NCBI GenBank assembly: GCA_012744475.1
Contig: JAAYBV010000096.1
Span: 1-64,000 of the forward strand
DNA: 64,000 nt
Reading direction: 5' to 3'
Origin: Phycisphaerae bacterium
GTDB lineage: Bacteria; Planctomycetota; Phycisphaerae; Sedimentisphaerales; Anaerobacaceae
Part shown: in pieces, positions 60,318 through 64,000 of the stretch
Layout: each line of letters starts with the position of its first letter
Numbering within the stretch: the first letter of the stretch is position 1
Translations under genes and position numbers: made by a program
Notes under the pieces: model-generated
The model's input: only the letters and a program-made list of their open reading frames with translations
Databases searched by the model: none
Told to the model about the DNA's origin: nothing

Positions 60318-62672
60318 ATGGGCAGACGACTGACGTATCCATTGTGTTTCTTCTTGTGGTTCGCGGTGTTGTCGGCGGGCGCTGCACGAGCGGCCGACGC
60401 GACTCTTGTCGGCTACTGGATGCTGGATGAGGAGTCGGGCCTGATCGCGGCCGATTCGAGCGGCAATGGCAACGACGGGGCGTTGTCGGGAGACGTCCAG
60501 TGGCAGCCTGCCGGAGGCAAGTGGGCCGGTGCCCTGCTGTGGGGTGGAACGAACACCGCCCATGTCGAGGTCTCTGCGGCCGGGCTGTCCGCTTCGGCGG
60601 GGACCATCATGATGTGGGGCAACCTCAGCGAGCCGCAGCCCTCGCAGACCCGCTACTTCTTCGGACACACCACGCAGCCGTCATACAACAGCCGTATCCA
60701 GCTGTACATGGACGGCAGCAACACCGAACTGGACCTCGGGTTGGGTGGTGCCCACGCGGTCCGCAGCAACATCCAAGTCCTGGAGACGCAGAGGTGGTAT
60801 CACGTCGCGCTGACGTGGAACAACGGCAGCTACGTCGTGTACATCGACGGTGAAGAGGCGGCGGCCGGAAGCTATTCCGGGCTGAGTGCGATCCACGACT
60901 TCCTCTGGATCGGCAACGACGGCAACCCGGTGTCGGAAGGGACCGAGGCGTTTGGCGGCCTGCTCGACGAGGTGGCGATCTATGGCCGGGCGCTGCCGCT
61001 GGAGGAAGTCCAGTATGTGATGAACGGCGGCCTGCGGGAGAAGGCGACGGCGACCGAGCCTCAGCCGGAAGACGGCGCAGTGGACGTACGCCGCGATGTG
61101 ACGCTCGCCTGGGTCGCCGGCAAGTACGCCGCTGCGCACGACGTGTATTTCGGGACGGTCCAGGCCGACGTCGAAGCGGCGGACCGGGCCAACCCGATGG
61201 GAGTGCTCGTCAGCCGGGCCCAGAGCGATGCGGCCTATGCCCCTGCCGGACTGCTGGAGATTGGACAAACCTACTACTGGCGTATCGATGAAGTCAACGC
61301 CGCCCCAGACAACAGCATCTACAAAGGGGACATCTGGAGCTTCACCGCCGAACCGATGGCCTATCCGATTGTGGGTGTGATCGCTACCAGCAACATGACC
61401 TCTGTGGAAGGCGGTGTGCCGGACAACGTGGTCAACGGCTCGGGTCTGGACGCCGGCGACTTGCACTCGACACAGGCTAACGACATGTGGCTTGGCGCGC
61501 CCGGCGAGGACCCGGTGTGGATTCAGTTCGAGTTCGACAAGGTCTACAAGCTCCACGAGCTTCTGGTCTGGAACTACAACGTGATGTTCGAGCCGGTGCT
61601 GGGTTTCGGACTCAAGGAGGTGACGATCGAGCATTCGCTCGACGGCGCCGAGTGGGTGGTGCTGGGCGATGCGCAGTTCGCCCAGGCGACGGCCAAGGCA
61701 GGCTACGCGCACAACACCACGGTCGATCTGGGCGGAGCGGTCGCCAAATACGTCCGCTTGAGTGTCAACAGCGGGTGGGGCATGATGGGCCAGTACGGCC
61801 TGAGCGAAGTGCGGTTCACGTACATTCCTATCCAGGCCCGCGAGCCGGCGCCGGCCGACGGCGCGACGGAGGTCGAACCGGACGCTGTGCTGAGCTGGCG
61901 CGCCGGGCGCGAGGCGGTTTCCCATGATGTGTACTTCGGCGCCGGCCCGGATGGACTTTCCCTGGCCGCCAGCGCCGACCAGGTGACCTTTACGCCGGAC
62001 GCACTGGCCTTTGGCTCCGCGTACTATTGGAGAGTCGATGAGGTTGCAGACACCGTCTGGGCCGGTGACGTGTGGAGCTTCTCCACGAAGGAATACGAGC
62101 TGATCGACGGATTTGAGACCTACAACGACGACGTCGATGCGGCCACGACGATCTTCGACACGTGGCTCGACGGCTGGGTCAACGACACCGGCTCGACCGT
62201 GGGCTACCTCGAGGCTCCGTTTGCCGAACGGACGATCGTCCGCACCGGCAAGCAATCGATGCCGCTGCAATACGACAACACGGCCAGCCCGTTCTACTCC
62301 GAGGCCGAGCGGACGTTCGAAGGCGCGCAGAACTGGACGGTTCACGGCGCCGATTCTGTCGTGCTGTATGTCCAGGGTGTGGCGCCGGCCGCTGACGGAA
62401 CCGCCGCAGGCAATGCTCCCGCGCCGCTGTATTTGACGATCAAGGACGCCGCCGGAAAGGTCGCAACGGCAGCGAATCCGGACACGGCCATTACGACGAC
62501 CGCCGAATGGCAGCAGTGGCGGATTCCGTACGGCGACCTGGCCGGCGTCGATCTGAGCCGCGTCGAGGGGATAGTGGTCGGGGTCGGCAGCCGCACCAGT
62601 CCGACGCCGGGCGGCACCGGCATCCTCTACATCGACGATATCTCCTGCGGAAAGCCTGCCTCGGGCCAGTAG
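60318..62672 (+). CDS. Large secreted LamG / discoidin / Fn3-like surface protein
   Basis: A 784-residue exported protein. ATG 60318 has AAGGAGG upstream; the signal peptide is PLCFFLWFAVLSAGAARA. A LamG domain (~30-240, GYWMLDEESGLIAADSSGNG) is followed by a Fn3-like planctomycete repeat (PEDGAVDVRRDVTLAW ... YYWRIDEVN). An F5/8 type C discoidin domain comes next (VPDNVVNGSGLDAGDLHSTQ), then a second Fn3-like repeat (AHDVYFG in the first, SHDVYFG in the second) and a C-terminal beta-sandwich (YELIDGFETYNDD) that may bind carbohydrate. No catalytic domain is seen. A role in binding polysaccharide or other cells at the surface is likely. The next gene is a paralogue. Confidence 0.85.
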   Translation: MGRRLTYPLCFFLWFAVLSAGAARAADATLVGYWMLDEESGLIAADSSGNGNDGALSGDVQWQPAGGKWAGALLWGGTNTAHVEVSAAGLSASAGTIMMWGNLSEPQPSQTRYFFGHTTQPSYNSRIQLYMDGSNTELDLGLGGAHAVRSNIQVLETQRWYHVALTWNNGSYVVYIDGEEAAAGSYSGLSAIHDFLWIGNDGNPVSEGTEAFGGLLDEVAIYGRALPLEEVQYVMNGGLREKATATEPQPEDGAVDVRRDVTLAWVAGKYAAAHDVYFGTVQADVEAADRANPMGVLVSRAQSDAAYAPAGLLEIGQTYYWRIDEVNAAPDNSIYKGDIWSFTAEPMAYPIVGVIATSNMTSVEGGVPDNVVNGSGLDAGDLHSTQANDMWLGAPGEDPVWIQFEFDKVYKLHELLVWNYNVMFEPVLGFGLKEVTIEHSLDGAEWVVLGDAQFAQATAKAGYAHNTTVDLGGAVAKYVRLSVNSGWGMMGQYGLSEVRFTYIPIQAREPAPADGATEVEPDAVLSWRAGREAVSHDVYFGAGPDGLSLAASADQVTFTPDALAFGSAYYWRVDEVADTVWAGDVWSFSTKEYELIDGFETYNDDVDAATTIFDTWLDGWVNDTGSTVGYLEAPFAERTIVRTGKQSMPLQYDNTASPFYSEAERTFEGAQNWTVHGADSVVLYVQGVAPAADGTAAGNAPAPLYLTIKDAAGKVATAANPDTAITTTAEWQQWRIPYGDLAGVDLSRVEGIVVGVGSRTSPTPGGTGILYIDDISCGKPASGQ

Positions 62673-62758
62673 AGCCGTCAGCCGATTGTGCTGTTCTGTA
62701 CAGGATGGGGAGAATCGCCGCCGCGAGGTTGACCTGAGCCTGACGCGATCCGATGCTC

Positions 62759-62786
62759 GCAGGGGCGAGGCATGCCTCGCCCCTGC
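62759..62786. repeat. 28-bp perfect palindrome (REP-like)
   Basis: gcaggggcgaggca followed by its exact reverse complement. It lies 86 bases after the LamG gene stop, with no T tract. Palindromes with this GGGCGAGGC/GCCTCGCCC core are frequent small repeats in several bacterial phyla. It may protect the 3' end or weaken transcription; the rest of the gap up to 63006 shows nothing coding. Confidence 0.65.
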
Positions 62787-63006
62787 CACAATATCTCAGG
62801 CACACCTGACGTCGCGGGGGGGGGGCGGCGGGGTGCGGTTGCGACGCTGCATCTGCTGGCGAATACCGTTGCATCTGTCGCCAAGATATGCTACAAATAG
62901 AGACAAACGGGGGGATGTTCGCCGGCCGGAGTGTGCCCGTAAGGGCATGCTCAAATGAGATAACGCCTGGCGGCGTCGCTACAGATGCCGTCGCAGTGCC
63001 GGTGGC

Positions 63007-63211
63007 TGAGTCTGGAATCACACGAAGCAGACGGATCGGAGGTCGTAGACGGAGTGTGGGCTGTGGACACGTGGCAGGCTGCACGGCATTTGGAGCGGGG
63101 TTTCTCTTCATTTCGACAGGCGTTCTGCGCCTGCGCACGCCAATACGCATGGTGTTTGGGCCGGAGAGGCCGGCGCCAGACCGTGTCGATCTGGTATGAA
63201 GGAGGACAGTC
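63007..63211 (+). promoter_or_regulatory. Conserved 5' leader of the second LamG surface protein gene
   Basis: Contains the same two blocks as the leader at 60169: tgagtctggaatcaca (63007-63022) and gagtgtggg (63052-63060). It is 55 bases longer downstream and ends with AAGGAGG before ATG 63212. It shares no obvious frame with a protein. A common regulator or RNA structure is suggested. Confidence 0.5.
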
Positions 63212-64000
63212 ATGTTCAAGAATGTGGTGTTAAGTACCTGTATCTTCGTGCTCCTGGTCGCCGCCGTGGCGCCGGCGCCGGGCGGCATCAACGACGGGCT
63301 GGTGGCCTTCTTCAAGCTCGATGAGACGGAAGGGACGGTTGCGGCCGACGCCTCCGGCAACGGCAACGACGGCACTCTGCTTGGAGCGGGTCTGTCATGG
63401 GTGGAGGGACGCGATGCCGGCGCCCTGATGTACACAGGTGTGGACACCGATGGGCGTCTGGAGTTCTCCACGGCCGGGATGTCCATCAACGCCGGAACGT
63501 TTGCCACCTGGGGATACCTGTCCGATCCACAGCCCGAGACGGACGGCCGGTACTTCTTCGGCCATACGAGTCAGCCCCAGTTCAGCAACCGCATCCAGCT
63601 CTACCTGCAGGAAGGAACCACGCCGTCAAGACTGCTCGATGTCGGGTTAGGCGGCTCGCACACCACCAGGACCGACATCGTGGAGCTGCCGATGGAGGAA
63701 TGGCTCCACGTGGCGATGACCTGGGACAACGGAGCCTACGGCGTCTACTACAACGGCGAGCAAGTGGCCAATGGGTCCTACTCGGGTCTGACGGGCCTCC
63801 ACACCGTGGCCAATGTCGGCAACGATGGAAGCAGCGCGCCGTATGAGGCGTTCGGCGGCATGCTCGACGACGCGCGGATCTACAACCGGGCGCTCACCGC
63901 GGCGGAGGTCAGCACGATCTTCCGTATGCCTCCCGTCTCTCTGTTCTTGGCGCAAGACCCCAGTCCGGCAGATGGGATGGTGGAGGTGCCTGTAGACGCG
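63212..64000 (+). CDS. Secreted LamG surface protein, 3' truncated by window
   Basis: 263 codons are visible with no stop; the gene continues beyond the window. ATG 63212 follows GAAGGAGGACAGTC. The signal peptide is VLSTCIFVLLVAAVAPAPGG, then a LamG domain (GLVAFFKLDETEGTVAADAS ... FGGMLDDARIYNRALTAAEV). The last visible residues (DPSPADGMVEVPVDA) start the same Fn3-like repeat as in the gene at 60318. The two are paralogues by domain order, LamG motifs (RYFFGHT, NRIQLY, LDVGLGG/LDLGLGG) and leader, and were probably produced by tandem duplication. Confidence 0.85.
   Translation, partial: MFKNVVLSTCIFVLLVAAVAPAPGGINDGLVAFFKLDETEGTVAADASGNGNDGTLLGAGLSWVEGRDAGALMYTGVDTDGRLEFSTAGMSINAGTFATWGYLSDPQPETDGRYFFGHTSQPQFSNRIQLYLQEGTTPSRLLDVGLGGSHTTRTDIVELPMEEWLHVAMTWDNGAYGVYYNGEQVANGSYSGLTGLHTVANVGNDGSSAPYEAFGGMLDDARIYNRALTAAEVSTIFRMPPVSLFLAQDPSPADGMVEVPVDA

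Noticed and set aside
60681-62789. A 702-codon minus-strand frame opposite the LamG protein
   Set aside because: Antisense artefact with no domain similarity; the plus strand has a signal peptide, ribosome site and repeated domains.
62888-63199. A 103-codon frame in the gap before the last LamG gene
   Set aside because: No ribosome site, composition not protein-like, and it overlaps the conserved leader blocks.
63007-63211. Cyclic-di-GMP or other known riboswitch in the LamG gene leaders
   Set aside because: I could not match the conserved cores of the common riboswitch classes; only two lineage-specific blocks are shared.

Overview
The window looks like a chromosomal piece of a high-GC planctomycete of the class Phycisphaerae (Sedimentisphaerales-like). 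The grounds are large families of twin-arginine-exported Gfo/Idh/MocA oxidoreductases, DUF1080 proteins, LamG/discoidin wall proteins, a dockerin-like EF-hand repeat in a secreted enzyme and many secreted glycoside hydrolases. This is inference from gene content; no rRNA is present. No insertion sequence, prophage or CRISPR array was seen.

Region 1 (1-13137, + strand) is a tandem array of eight paralogous Tat-signal Gfo/Idh/MocA oxidoreductases, the first cut by the window edge. It ends in a 718-residue protein fusing a xylose-isomerase-like TIM barrel to two DUF1080 (3-keto-disaccharide hydrolase) domains. Known chemistry of these families suggests an extracytoplasmic pathway that oxidises glycosides to 3-keto sugars, cleaves them by elimination and rehydrates the product. 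A perfect intrinsic terminator inside the array splits it into at least two transcripts.

Region 2 (13200-19070, +) has its own consensus promoter. It holds another Gfo/Idh/MocA protein, a seven-haem c-type cytochrome with a C-terminal anchor, a cytochrome-b-like membrane protein and an NCS1-type permease closed by a strong terminator. Region 3 (19148-23539) encodes a lipoprotein, an Agl23-type membrane glycosyltransferase-like protein and ApbE in an overlapping operon, facing a GT2 glycosyltransferase.

Region 4 (23663-32661) holds secreted or catabolic proteins: a dockerin-like/metallo-beta-lactamase/LamG protein, a subtilisin, a Tat-exported aldo/keto-reductase-like protein, a Gfo/Idh/MocA protein lacking the family lysine, a GH36-like enzyme and a uroporphyrinogen-decarboxylase-like protein. 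Region 5 (32694-43798, mostly - strand) is mainly housekeeping: class V aminotransferase with DUF1015, metallophosphoesterase, NfnAB, thioredoxin, ScpA, DUF2007, TrpS, a 64-residue putative DNA-binding protein and Bcp.

Region 6 (43971-49589) has a GH27-GH43 operon, small secreted proteins of unknown function and a cluster of dispersed repeats. Region 7 (49590-57506, -) encodes an RND exporter with LolA-like and beta-barrel partners, a 988-residue nucleotidyltransferase/GHMP-kinase fusion and tmRNA. Region 8 (57583-64000) holds a DUF4139 protein, a Nudix hydrolase and two large LamG surface proteins that share a conserved 5' leader; the second runs off the window.

Many start codons were set from Shine-Dalgarno sites, and some from promoters, so several genes are shorter than their longest open frame. 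Promoter calls are by eye against the sigma-70 consensus.
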